Assembly (NCBI GenBank): GCA_964448405.1
Contig: CAYUVW010000016.1
Location: forward strand, 1 to 34,140
DNA length: 34,140 nt
Source: DAORHV01 sp964448405
Lineage (GTDB): Bacteria > Patescibacteriota > Gracilibacteria > Peribacterales > Peribacteraceae
Direction: 5' to 3'
Positions 16,398 to 23,854 of the stretch are shown in pieces. Numbering within the stretch: the first letter of the stretch is position 1; each line of letters begins with the position of its first letter. The notes beneath the pieces are model-generated. The model did not search any database. It saw nothing but the letters and a program-made list of their open reading frames with translations, and was not told where the DNA came from. The position numbers and the translations under genes are program-made.

Positions 16398-17882
16398 ATG
16401 CGTACAGCTCGTAGTTTTCTGAAGAAAGTGCTTCCGGTTTCGTTCGCTTCCGGTTTGTTGGCCGGAGTCGCTCTGACAAGCGTTGCAGTCGCCATTAGCG
16501 GCTCTGCAATTTTCCAGGACGTTCCTGCAGGCAGCTATTACAGCGATGCCGTTGGTCGCATGTATTCCCTGGGTATCATCAAAGGTAAGGACGACACGCA
16601 TTTTGATCCAAATGGAACGCTCACGCGCGCCGATGCAGCCGTGCTTATGGATCGTTTGTACACCAAGCTGAACGGTTCCGTGGCTTCCTCGTCGAGCTCC
16701 CGTTCGTCCAGCAGCTCAAGCAGCTCAAGCAGCTCCAGCAGCAGCTCGTCCTCTTCTGTTTCCAGCTCCTCCTCGTCGAGCAGCTCGGTGACGGTTGGCA
16801 CAGCAGGCGCCGTGCACTTTGCTCAGCGTGAATTCAACATCGACAAGAACGATGCCATCGGCAAGATCGACATCGTTATCGCTCGCCTTGGACAGAATCA
16901 GGGCACGGTTGCGGTGGATTACAGCTTCAGCGGTGGAACGGCTGTTGCCGGCAAAGACTACGATGCCCTGAGCGGTACGCTGACGTTCGCAACGCGCGAA
17001 AGCAGCAAGAAGCTCAGCGTGAAAATCTATAACAACACGTCGGTCAGCGGCACCAAGACGGTGAACCTGGTTCTGAAGAACCCGACCAACGGACTCGTGA
17101 TCGACAGCCCAAGCACATCGACGCTGAAAATCAATGATCCGAACTCCACATCGTCGTCTTCCGGTAACAGCTCCAGCAATTCCAGCGCTGCCGCGACCGG
17201 ACCGTTGTTTGCATTCAGTGCTTCCGAGTACACCGTGTACGAAAACAAGGGTAGCGTGACCGTCACGGTTGTTCGCACCGGCGTTACAACAACCGCTGCG
17301 GATGTCAGCTATTCGACCACGAACGATTCCGCGACTTCCGGAGTCGACTATCTTTCTACCAGCGGAACGCTGAACTTTGCCGCGAACGAAACGAATAAGA
17401 CGTTCACCGTATCCATCTCGAACAACGGCAACATCGACGGCGCGCGTCGCTTGAATTTGGTCCTCAGCAACCCGACCGCCGGAGCTTCGATCGCTGTTCC
17501 GACTACGGCCAAGCTCATCATTAACGACGATGAATCCATGACCACCAGCGGCAGCGGCTCGTTCAAATTCTCATCCAGCACCTACGCTGCGACAGAATCT
17601 TCGGGTAAGGCGTACATCAGCATCATGCGCATTGGTAACGTGACTCCCGCTTCGGTGAACTTCAGCACGAACGGTGGAAGCGCGTTGTCTGGAACCGACT
17701 ACACCGTCACCAGCGCCACGCTGAACTTTGCAGCCGGCGAAACGGTGAAGGTCATTGCCTTGCCGATTCTCTCGGATAGCATCTCCGATGGCGGTGAGAC
17801 CGTGATTCTGCAACTGAGCAGCCCGACCAACGGCGTGACGCTTACAGATCCGAGCAACTCGACGTTGACGATTAATGAGTAA
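16398..17882 (+). CDS. Surface protein: signal peptide, one SLH domain, serine linker, three Calx-beta repeats
   Basis: This is a 494-residue exported protein. The signal peptide is ~1-33. One S-layer homology domain spans ~39-88 (FQDVPAGSYYSDAVGRM, then FDPNGTLTRADAAVLMDRLY). A linker at ~97-132 is almost pure serine. Three tandem Calx-beta repeats follow at ~137-245, ~267-375 and ~385-493, each with a 'GTAVAGKDYDALSGTLTF'-like turn and ending near 'LKIND', 'LIINDDE' and 'LTINE'. A shorter serine linker (~251-266) separates the first two repeats. SLH domains bind secondary cell-wall polymers and Calx-beta domains often bind calcium and mediate adhesion. A strong terminator follows. The ~225-bp upstream gap holds only weak promoter candidates (CATACT at 16351-16356) and a pyrimidine-rich leader. 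Confidence 0.9.
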   Translation: MRTARSFLKKVLPVSFASGLLAGVALTSVAVAISGSAIFQDVPAGSYYSDAVGRMYSLGIIKGKDDTHFDPNGTLTRADAAVLMDRLYTKLNGSVASSSSSRSSSSSSSSSSSSSSSSSSVSSSSSSSSSVTVGTAGAVHFAQREFNIDKNDAIGKIDIVIARLGQNQGTVAVDYSFSGGTAVAGKDYDALSGTLTFATRESSKKLSVKIYNNTSVSGTKTVNLVLKNPTNGLVIDSPSTSTLKINDPNSTSSSSGNSSSNSSAAATGPLFAFSASEYTVYENKGSVTVTVVRTGVTTTAADVSYSTTNDSATSGVDYLSTSGTLNFAANETNKTFTVSISNNGNIDGARRLNLVLSNPTAGASIAVPTTAKLIINDDESMTTSGSGSFKFSSSTYAATESSGKAYISIMRIGNVTPASVNFSTNGGSALSGTDYTVTSATLNFAAGETVKVIALPILSDSISDGGETVILQLSSPTNGVTLTDPSNSTLTINE

Positions 17883-17905
17883 GCGAATGAAGAATGCAGA
17901 TGAAG

Positions 17906-17934
17906 ATGGACCGCGCAGTGCGGTCCATTTTTTT
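17906..17934 (+). terminator. Intrinsic terminator after the SLH protein gene
   Basis: ATGGACCGC (17906-17914), loop GCAGT, GCGGTCCAT (17920-17928), with seven T at 17928-17934. The 9-bp perfect stem plus U tract makes this a confident terminator. Confidence 0.92.
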
Positions 17935-18385
17935 ATTCCTCCAGCATTGTTCATTTCCACTTTTTTAAAAAAGTGGAGCAAAAACGTCGCGCGGCGGTCC
18001 AGCTGGCCTGTGCTCCACGCGCCTCGCGGCCTACAACGCGCAGACTCGCCACGCACTTCGCGAAGTGCGTGGCTCAAACATATGCGCGTTGCTTTACGGC
18101 CGGCTTCGGCGGGGCGCGACGGCACCGGCCCGATGCGTGACACTCCATCCCGTGTCCATCCTCCAAAGAAGACGACAACCTCGGGGGAAGTAACCCGCTC
18201 ACGTCGTCTCAGGGCCCGTAGTACGGCAGAACCCTTGGCCGTTTCAAACAGCTGATTCCTCACGCAAAAGAAGCAGCCAGACGACAACATCCATTCGGTT
18301 ACACAGGGAGGGTAAGGGAGGTTCGGAGGTCCCCTGGTCCTCCGAAAAAGGCCAAAAGATTCTTTGAGACTTCAAGCTCAGATAA
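17935..18385. other. Gene-free 450-bp region dense in nested palindromes; candidate structured RNA or mobile repeat
   Basis: No credible gene lies here. Structures include: a 22-bp perfect palindrome at 17956-17977 (TCCAC, six T, six A, GTGGA); an outer 8-bp stem CGTCGCGC (17985-17992) with GCGCGACG (18114-18121); inside it CAACGCGCA (18034-18042) with TGCGCGTTG (18083-18091); and inside that a 24-bp perfect palindrome at 18049-18072 centred on TTCG/CGAA. Further on, AGACGAC (18170-18176) pairs with GTCGTCT (18203-18209) around a CGGG/CCCG stem, and TTCGGAGG (18322-18329) pairs with CCTCCGAA (18339-18346). A GGG-rich run lies at 18306-18321. No match to RNase P RNA, tmRNA or SRP RNA signatures was found. 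Confidence 0.6.
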
Positions 18386-19156
18386 TTACCTAAGCAATAG
18401 CAGTGCTGCGATCACCACCACAATACGTTCGATGCCGAAGACGATGAACGAATGCCCCTGAATGAACTTCACCAGCCAGCGGATGACGACCAGCGCCACC
18501 ACGAACGAAACGAACGCGCCGATGCCGAGTAGCTGCCATTCCGCACCGGTGAAGGAGGTGCCGGATTTCATCAAATCCAACGCGCTTGCGGCCAGAATCG
18601 TCGGCACGGCCAGCAGGAACGAGAACTCTACGATGGTTTTACGGGGAATCCCCAAAAGCATGCCACCCACGATGGTTGCCGCTGCGCGTGAAACACCGGG
18701 GACAATCGCGATAGCTTGGAAGACGCCCACCAGTACCGCATGCGGCAGGGGAATGGAGCGTACGTCGGCAGGTCCGCTTCGCTTTTCGCAGTGGAGCAAC
18801 TCAAAGATGATCAAGACAGCACCGCCCACGGCCAATGCCCACAAAATAAGTGCGGTGCTTTCCAGCAGCACGTTTTTAACAACCTTATGCAGCGCCAATC
18901 CTATGATTGCGGTCGGAATGAACGCGGCGCAGACTTTCATGAACGTTTGTTTGTCGGTCAGTAGCCGTTTGCCATACAGCGCCAATACCGCGGCGATTGC
19001 GCCGGCTTGAATGGCGATCTCGAACGTCTTGGCGAACTCGCCTTGTTGTATGCCAAGCGCTTGGGCGACAAGCACCAAGTGACCGGTGGACGAGATCGGC
19101 AGGAACTCGGTAATACCCTCGACGATGCCGAGGATGATTGCATGAAATGGCGTCAT
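18386..19156 (-). CDS. uppP: Undecaprenyl-diphosphatase
   Basis: UppP (BacA) removes one phosphate from undecaprenyl diphosphate, recycling the lipid carrier for peptidoglycan and other envelope polymers. The 256-residue integral membrane protein has several hydrophobic helices. The two family motifs are present: EGITEFLPISSTGHL near the N-terminus (residues 13-27) and PGVSRAAATIVGG in the second half, with its conserved arginine. It starts 10 nt after dgkA ends on the same strand, without a ribosome binding site, so glyA-dgkA-uppP is probably one operon. The neighbouring kinase also acts on lipid carriers. Confidence 0.94.
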   Translation of the reverse strand: MTPFHAIILGIVEGITEFLPISSTGHLVLVAQALGIQQGEFAKTFEIAIQAGAIAAVLALYGKRLLTDKQTFMKVCAAFIPTAIIGLALHKVVKNVLLESTALILWALAVGGAVLIIFELLHCEKRSGPADVRSIPLPHAVLVGVFQAIAIVPGVSRAAATIVGGMLLGIPRKTIVEFSFLLAVPTILAASALDLMKSGTSFTGAEWQLLGIGAFVSFVVALVVIRWLVKFIQGHSFIVFGIERIVVVIAALLLLR

Positions 19157-19166
19157 GAGATGATTG

Positions 19167-19556
19167 TTAGCGGTACAACTTGATCAATGCCGCTACGTAC
19201 GGAATGAAGACGATAAGAATGACAATCGCAGCCGCACCCAACATGGTGAAGGCGGCAGCGGCTGCTACGTCTTTCGTTTGCTTCAGCGCAATGTGATAGT
19301 GACGGCCCTGTTTCTTGTACAGCTCATCCAGGGCGTTTACCAAGCGCTCCAACGCGGTATTGATAAGCTCAACGGCAATGAACGCACCGCCCGCGCCGAT
19401 GAGCGCCATCCACTCCCAGGCACCGATGCCGAATGCAAAGCCCAGAACGATAACGACCGTGTAGCCAATGATGAAATGCCGTAAATTGCGTTCGGCAGAC
19501 ACCGCGTGCGTGAGCCCCTCTACGGCATACCGGAAACTACGATAACTCTGGCGCAT
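19167..19556 (-). CDS. DgkA-type diacylglycerol/undecaprenol kinase
   Basis: This 129-residue membrane protein has three hydrophobic helices. Family landmarks are AERNLRHFIIG after the N-terminal amphipathic helix, ELINTALERLVN (the glutamate-rich active-site helix), and KDVAAAAAFTMLG. The Gram-positive branch of this family phosphorylates undecaprenol, the Gram-negative branch diacylglycerol. Adjacency to uppP favours undecaprenol kinase, since the product could feed the same carrier pool; this is inference. It begins 10 nt after glyA. Confidence 0.88.
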   Translation of the reverse strand: MRQSYRSFRYAVEGLTHAVSAERNLRHFIIGYTVVIVLGFAFGIGAWEWMALIGAGGAFIAVELINTALERLVNALDELYKKQGRHYHIALKQTKDVAAAAAFTMLGAAAIVILIVFIPYVAALIKLYR

Positions 19557-19566
19557 GAGCGGAAGA

Positions 19567-20832
19567 CTAAGCGGAAATGCCGGGCACCGGGAAGGTGCGG
19601 CAGAAGACTTTTACTTCCTCATGGAGCTTGGCGATAGCGGAGTCGTCTTTGCGCTTTTCAACCGCCGTCAGAATGAATTTACCGAGCACTTCCATGTCCT
19701 TTTCCTTCATGCCGCGGGTGGTAATGGCCGGAGTGCCGATTCGGACGCCGGACGGGTCCATGGGCTTGCGCGTATCGTTGGCGATCATGTTCTTGTTCAG
19801 CGTAATACCGACGCGGTCGAGCACTTGCTCAACTTCGCCGCCGCCGATGCCCCATGACGTGACGCAGTCGACCAACATAAGGTGGTTGTCAGTGCCGTTC
19901 GTGACCAATTTCGCACCGTTGTTCATGAGGAACTTGGCAAGGTGCTTCGAGTTGGCAATGACCTGCTTGGCGTAGTCCTTGAATTCCGGCTTTAGCGCTT
20001 CGCCGAAGGCTACGGCTTTGGCTGCGACCATCTGCATGATCGGGCCACCCTGGAAACCCGGGAAAATGGCCTTATCGATCTTCTTTCCCAGTTCGGCATC
20101 GCGGCACATGATCAGTCCTCCGCGCGGTCCGCGCAGGCTTTTGTGCGTGGTGCTCGTAATGATGTCGAAACCGTCATCGAACGGGTTACGCAACTGCTTT
20201 CCGGCAATCAGTCCGGCAATGTGGGCCATGTCGGCCATGGTGTAGGCACCCACTTCATCGGCGATGGCCTTCATTTTTGCGTAGTTCACTTCACGCGGGT
20301 ATGCAGAGAAGCCTGCCAGAATGATTTTCGGCTTTTCTTTCTTGGCAACCTCGCGCATTTCGTCGTAATCCAGCTCACCGGTCTCCACATCCTTCATCTT
20401 GTAGCGCACGAACTTGAAGATTTTCGTGAGATACGTGACCGGGTGGCCGTGAGTCAGGTGGCCTCCGTGACTCAAGTCCATACCAAGCACCGTATCGCCC
20501 GGTTCCATGAGGGCGAAATACGTGGCGACGTTGGCGGGTGCTCCGGCATGCGGTTGCACGTTGGCGGCTCCGGCATTGAACAGCTTCTTTGCGCGTTCAA
20601 TGGCGAGAGATTCCACGATGTCGGTGTATTCCTGTCCGCCGTAGTAGCGCTTTCCCGGGTAACCTTCGCTGTACTTGTTATTGAAGACGCTCCCCATGAT
20701 TTCCAGTACGGCGGGGGAGACGTAGTTCTCGGATGCGATCAATTCCATTCCTTCGGCTTGGCGGGTCATTTCGCCCATCAGAGCGTTGTAAATGTCTTTA
20801 TCGCCGGCTTGAAGAGAGGTGTAGGTGGGCAT
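19567..20832 (-). CDS. glyA: Serine hydroxymethyltransferase
   Basis: GlyA is a PLP enzyme that converts serine and tetrahydrofolate to glycine and 5,10-methylene-THF, the main one-carbon source for thymidylate and purines. The 421 residues show LIASENYVS (31-39), YYGGQEY (64-70), the DMAHIAGLIAG segment, and the PLP lysine Lys231 in TSTTHKSLRGPRGG. The frame runs open to 20940, but the family starts at about MPTYTSLQAG, and TATGCT lies 6 nt before this ATG with a good -35. The pdxS/pdxT genes at 27-29.5 kb would supply PLP. 5-FCL, another folate enzyme, is the next gene upstream. Confidence 0.96.
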   Translation of the reverse strand: MPTYTSLQAGDKDIYNALMGEMTRQAEGMELIASENYVSPAVLEIMGSVFNNKYSEGYPGKRYYGGQEYTDIVESLAIERAKKLFNAGAANVQPHAGAPANVATYFALMEPGDTVLGMDLSHGGHLTHGHPVTYLTKIFKFVRYKMKDVETGELDYDEMREVAKKEKPKIILAGFSAYPREVNYAKMKAIADEVGAYTMADMAHIAGLIAGKQLRNPFDDGFDIITSTTHKSLRGPRGGLIMCRDAELGKKIDKAIFPGFQGGPIMQMVAAKAVAFGEALKPEFKDYAKQVIANSKHLAKFLMNNGAKLVTNGTDNHLMLVDCVTSWGIGGGEVEQVLDRVGITLNKNMIANDTRKPMDPSGVRIGTPAITTRGMKEKDMEVLGKFILTAVEKRKDDSAIAKLHEEVKVFCRTFPVPGISA

Positions 20833-20838
20833 GAGCCG

Positions 20839-20867
20839 AGCATAGCGAAAGACTGCAATGACTCCAA
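20839..20867 (-). promoter_or_regulatory. Promoter of glyA, leaderless
   Basis: On the minus strand TTGGAG (20867-20862), a 17-bp spacer, TATGCT (20844-20839), six bases, then ATG at 20832. The -35 lies inside the dispersed repeat copy B, so the repeat contributes to this promoter. Confidence 0.6.
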
Positions 20868-20895
20868 GGACTCCAGGGGCTTCTACGATGCTTTT
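20851..20895. repeat. Dispersed intergenic repeat, copy B
   Basis: It carries GACTGCAATG, CTCCAAGGACTCC and TACGATGCTTTT in the same order as copy A at 6516-6556. It overlaps the last codons of the 5-FCL gene and the glyA promoter. Confidence 0.5.
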
Positions 20896-21470
20896 CCCGG
20901 CTTCTTGGCTTGCAGCGCGCCCCGGCTTGTGACGATGCAATCAACGGGCTGATCATGTGCTTCCATGGGCAAATCCGGAACGAACTGGCAGTCGAAACAC
21001 ACGCCGATGAACCTGGTGTTGGGTTGGCGTTTGCGCTGGGCGGCGATCCAGTAATCGTATCCGCCATTGCCGCGGCCCATGCGAAGTCCGGAGTCCGTGA
21101 ATGCACGGCCGGGGACAATCGCCTCCAGAATCATCGATTCATCTGCGGCCGGACACTCGTCCGAAGCCTCCAGAATATTGCTGACGGGGTTCCGCACGTT
21201 CTGCGACAGGTCTGTGACAATTCGAAATACCAAATGGTTGCGCACCACTGCGGGCATGACGATGGTCCAGCCTTTGCTCATCAACTCCATCAGCAGAGGC
21301 TTGATGTCCGGCTCGTCTAAGTACGGCATGTATGCGGCGATTGTTTTCGGCTCATCTCCAAGGAGTTCTTTCAAATAGCGGCACAGCACGCGGCTTTGCA
21401 CGTCGCGTTCCTGCTGGGTCATGTGCTTCAAGCGGCCGACGATGGCGAGGCGGAATTCTTTCTTGTCCAT
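20883..21470 (-). CDS. 5-formyltetrahydrofolate cyclo-ligase
   Basis: The enzyme uses ATP to convert 5-formyl-THF into 5,10-methenyl-THF, returning a storage or dead-end folate to use. The 195-residue length is normal. The family motif GLRMGRGNGGYDYW and the preceding IVPGRAFTDSG are visible, as is the N-terminal basic helix (KKEFRLAIVGRL). The frame extends upstream to 21575 through a low-complexity nonamer repeat that reads DSNESKETKEY. I place the start at ATG 21470 because it is the family start and has TACACT 6 nt upstream. The final codons run into dispersed repeat copy B. It lies between dnaX and glyA on the same strand. Confidence 0.9.
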   Translation of the reverse strand: MDKKEFRLAIVGRLKHMTQQERDVQSRVLCRYLKELLGDEPKTIAAYMPYLDEPDIKPLLMELMSKGWTIVMPAVVRNHLVFRIVTDLSQNVRNPVSNILEASDECPAADESMILEAIVPGRAFTDSGLRMGRGNGGYDYWIAAQRKRQPNTRFIGVCFDCQFVPDLPMEAHDQPVDCIVTSRGALQAKKPGKAS

Positions 21471-21476
21471 GGTGAG

Positions 21477-21482
21477 AGTGTA
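21477..21482 (-). promoter_or_regulatory. -10 box of the 5-FCL gene, leaderless
   Basis: TACACT (21482-21477 on the minus strand), six bases, then ATG 21470. No clear -35 at the standard distance. Confidence 0.45.
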
Positions 21483-21489
21483 CACCGGC

Positions 21490-21570
21490 GAAGAGTCCAA
21501 GGAGTCCAACGAGTTCAACGAATCCTCGCCATCCTTATACTCCTTGGTTTCTTTGGACTCGTTGGAATCC
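21490..21570. repeat. Nine tandem degenerate 9-bp repeats with mirrored halves
   Basis: The 81 bp divide into nine nonamers. On the plus strand these are GAAGAGTCC, AAGGAGTCC, AACGAGTTC, AACGAATCC, TCGCCATCC, TTATACTCC, TTGGTTTCT, TTGGACTCG and TTGGAATCC. The first four resemble the complement of the last three, so the tract is also an imperfect inverted repeat. It fills most of the gap between the dnaX stop and the 5-FCL start. It has no T tract, so it is not a typical terminator. Confidence 0.7.
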
Positions 21571-21574
21571 CTCA

Positions 21575-23089
21575 CTACATACCAAACACCTCCTTCGCCG
21601 CATCCACCAAATCCGTATCCGTGGCAGGCGTGGATGAAGCGGCTGCAGGGCGCACAGTTTCCAAACGACAGTCGAGGCGTACCGGACGCTTGAAGATATC
21701 CTGCAAAATTTCTTCGATTGCCCGGCTGGAATTCACGTCATTAACCTTGTCGCGGTGAAATGCCGACGGGAACGAGAGCACCAAACACTTGTCTTCAATC
21801 GCCGTGACCGACGCGTTCTTCAGGCTCATGCGTGCTGACGGCGGGTTGGTGCGCTTTACGATATCGGTCCAGTGTTTCAGCACGTTTTCGAGCGTGAAGT
21901 CTTCGGCGTTGACTTCACCCGGGTGTGGAGTCTTCGCGATTGCTTCCGGTGCGGCGGGCTTGGCGACCGGAGCTGCGACATGCGTTGTTGCAGGTGCAGG
22001 AGGAGCAGGCTTTGCAGCCGGACGAACGGCTGGAGCAGGGGCGGCAAGGACGGGGCTTGCAGATCGGTGCCCACCTGCATCGGCCATGGGCGCGCTGCAC
22101 AGTGCCAACAGCGCCGATTCAGCAACAAGGCCGGGCACCGGCGAAATACGCAAGTCACGCAGCGCCTGGATGAGCGTGTCCATCATGCGGAGGTAACCGC
22201 TGTGGTCGATTTTCTTATCGATATCTTCGTGCATTTGGGTCCGGATGACGCCAAGGAAATCTCCAATGATCACATCCAGCGGCGTATTGGTTTCCTCGAT
22301 CTCCTCGATGATTTTGGGAATCTTGGCGATGTCTTTGGCATTCACCGCTTGCAGCAATTCTTCGATAAACAGCGTCGACGAACGCCCGATGCGCTCGGCC
22401 ACGTCCTGCAGAGAAACTTTTTCCAGCGACCGCAGCTGATCCAAGAGCGAAATGGCGTCGCGGAAGCTGCCGGTGGCATGGCGTGCCACTGCGCGCAGTG
22501 CGTCGCGGTCGATTTTAATGTGTTCCTGATCTACGATGTACTGCAACCTTCGCGTGATGTCGTCGTCTTTCACGCGCTTAAACAGGAAGCGTTGGCAGCG
22601 CGACTGAATGGTGTCGGGAACTTTGTGCAACTCGGTGGTAGCCAAAATGAAGTACGCGTATTCAGGCGGTTCTTCGAGCGTCTTGAGCAGTGCATTGAAC
22701 GCCTCCTTTGTCAGCATGTGGACTTCGTCGATGATGTACACCTTGGCCTTGGCGATGACCGGCGAGAAGTTGATGCGCTCAATAAGGTCGCGCACATCGT
22801 CGATACGGCGGTTGCTGGCGGCGTCGATTTCAATCAAATCCACAAGGGATCCGTTCTCCACGGCTTCAATCAACTGCTTTTGCACGATTTCATTCTCGGT
22901 GCCGCTGCACAGGATGATCTTGGCGAGGATGCGCGCCACGGATGTCTTTCCTGTACCGCGCGTACCGCACAACAAGTAGGCGTGCGACAGTTGTTTCTGG
23001 TCCACCGCACGCTCCAACGTGGTGACCACGTGGTCCTGGCCGACCACGTCGGCAAAACTCTTGGGCCGGTACTTCAGATAGAGGGTCAT
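21575..23089 (-). CDS. dnaX: DNA polymerase III subunit gamma/tau
   Basis: DnaX is the ATPase of the sliding-clamp loader. The 504-residue protein has MTLYLKYRPKSFADVVGQ at the start, Walker A GTRGTGKTS (42-50), Walker B DEVHML (121-126) and the sensor region FILATTELHKVPDTIQSRCQ (presented as two family blocks). The collar domain follows, then an Ala/Pro-rich linker (~345-400) and a C-terminal domain. In most bacteria four cysteines form a zinc module between Walker A and 'DLIEIDAAS'; here that stretch keeps only Cys61, so the zinc site is lost. No A-rich slippery heptamer like that of E. coli is seen, so one product is expected. An extended -10 lies 9 nt before the ATG. Confidence 0.94.
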   Translation of the reverse strand: MTLYLKYRPKSFADVVGQDHVVTTLERAVDQKQLSHAYLLCGTRGTGKTSVARILAKIILCSGTENEIVQKQLIEAVENGSLVDLIEIDAASNRRIDDVRDLIERINFSPVIAKAKVYIIDEVHMLTKEAFNALLKTLEEPPEYAYFILATTELHKVPDTIQSRCQRFLFKRVKDDDITRRLQYIVDQEHIKIDRDALRAVARHATGSFRDAISLLDQLRSLEKVSLQDVAERIGRSSTLFIEELLQAVNAKDIAKIPKIIEEIEETNTPLDVIIGDFLGVIRTQMHEDIDKKIDHSGYLRMMDTLIQALRDLRISPVPGLVAESALLALCSAPMADAGGHRSASPVLAAPAPAVRPAAKPAPPAPATTHVAAPVAKPAAPEAIAKTPHPGEVNAEDFTLENVLKHWTDIVKRTNPPSARMSLKNASVTAIEDKCLVLSFPSAFHRDKVNDVNSSRAIEEILQDIFKRPVRLDCRLETVRPAAASSTPATDTDLVDAAKEVFGM

Positions 23090-23098
23090 GAGGTGCCG

Positions 23099-23107
23099 AG
23101 TATAGCA
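23099..23107 (-). promoter_or_regulatory. Extended -10 promoter of dnaX
   Basis: TGC TATACT (23107-23099 on the minus strand) and nine bases to ATG 23089 predict a leader of about 3 nt. Confidence 0.55.
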
Positions 23108-23198
23108 AACCCCAAGCCGGAGAAGAATCTCGGACTCTGCGGTGTCTTTGGCAAAGGGGTGCTTTGTCCATGACGTTCCTTCAGGGCTCCCTCTCGGC

Positions 23199-23204
23199 TA
23201 CAAT
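23199..23204 (+). promoter_or_regulatory. Putative -10 of the DsbA-like lipoprotein gene
   Basis: TACAAT (23199-23204) lies 27 nt before ATG 23232, leaving a leader of about 21 nt without a Shine-Dalgarno. The -35 is weak. Confidence 0.35.
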
Positions 23205-23231
23205 CAGTCCGTCATTCTTTCTCCATAACTC

Positions 23232-23837
23232 ATGTTTCGCAACGCTTCCATCGTTCTTGCTTCCGTATCGCTGCTTGCCCTTGCCGCATGCGGAGTAGAT
23301 ACAACCGGTCTCAGTCCCGAATCTTCCCGCACTGCTACCGGCAACATGAGTTCGGGAATCATCTTCACTGAGTACGCCGATATGCAATGCCCTGCGTGCC
23401 AGGCTGCGTACGATCTCATCAACAAGCCGCTGCTTGCGAAGTACGGCAGCAAGGTCCGCTTTGAATTCAAACATTTCCCGCTCAAGAATATTCACCGATA
23501 TGCCTTCGAAGCCGCCCAGGCCAGCGAATGTGCCGCAGATCAGGGGAAATTTTGGGAGTTTATCGATCTTGCCTATGCAAAGCAGAAGTCGTTGAGTTCT
23601 ACTGCGTTGCGTGAATGGGCTACCGAGCTGAAGCTCGACGGTGCCTTGTTCGACCGCTGCGTGTCATCCGGCATCAAGGAGAAGGTCGTGAATGACGATT
23701 TTGCCCAAGGAAGCAAGATCGGCGTCGATTCCACGCCATCGTTCTTCGTGAATGGAAAGCGAGTGCGCAACACACTCGAAGCGACGAGCGCGGCTATCGA
23801 TGAAGCGCTGCAGCAGCAGAGCAGTATTCCTCTCTAA
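23232..23837 (+). CDS. DsbA-like thiol-disulfide oxidoreductase lipoprotein
   Basis: This 201-residue protein has a lipoprotein signal ending LALAAC, with lipid-modified Cys20. A DsbA/Thioredoxin_4 fold follows, with active site CPAC (Cys53, Cys56) after the FTEYADMQ strand. The helical insertion holds FEAAQASECAADQGKFW, and the cis-proline loop is DSTPSFFVNGKRV. Such proteins catalyse disulfide formation or exchange outside the cytoplasm, here probably anchored to the membrane. An extra Cys pair (Cys100 in SECAAD and Cys138 in DRCVSSG) could form a structural disulfide. Its 3' end faces a DM13-like lipoprotein gene, 17 nt away. Confidence 0.9.
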   Translation: MFRNASIVLASVSLLALAACGVDTTGLSPESSRTATGNMSSGIIFTEYADMQCPACQAAYDLINKPLLAKYGSKVRFEFKHFPLKNIHRYAFEAAQASECAADQGKFWEFIDLAYAKQKSLSSTALREWATELKLDGALFDRCVSSGIKEKVVNDDFAQGSKIGVDSTPSFFVNGKRVRNTLEATSAAIDEALQQQSSIPL

Positions 23838-23854
23838 ACAGGAGTCGTTCGCGT

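Noticed and set aside
17875..18255. Open frame of 126 codons downstream of the SLH gene
   Set aside because: It overlaps the intrinsic terminator and the nested palindromes, and its product is arginine/serine-rich with no domain. It starts inside the previous gene's end, so it is most likely non-coding.
21575..23089. Programmed frameshift in dnaX giving a short gamma form
   Set aside because: No A-rich slippery heptamer with a following hairpin was seen; the longest A run (GGAAAAAG) does not match the known signal.
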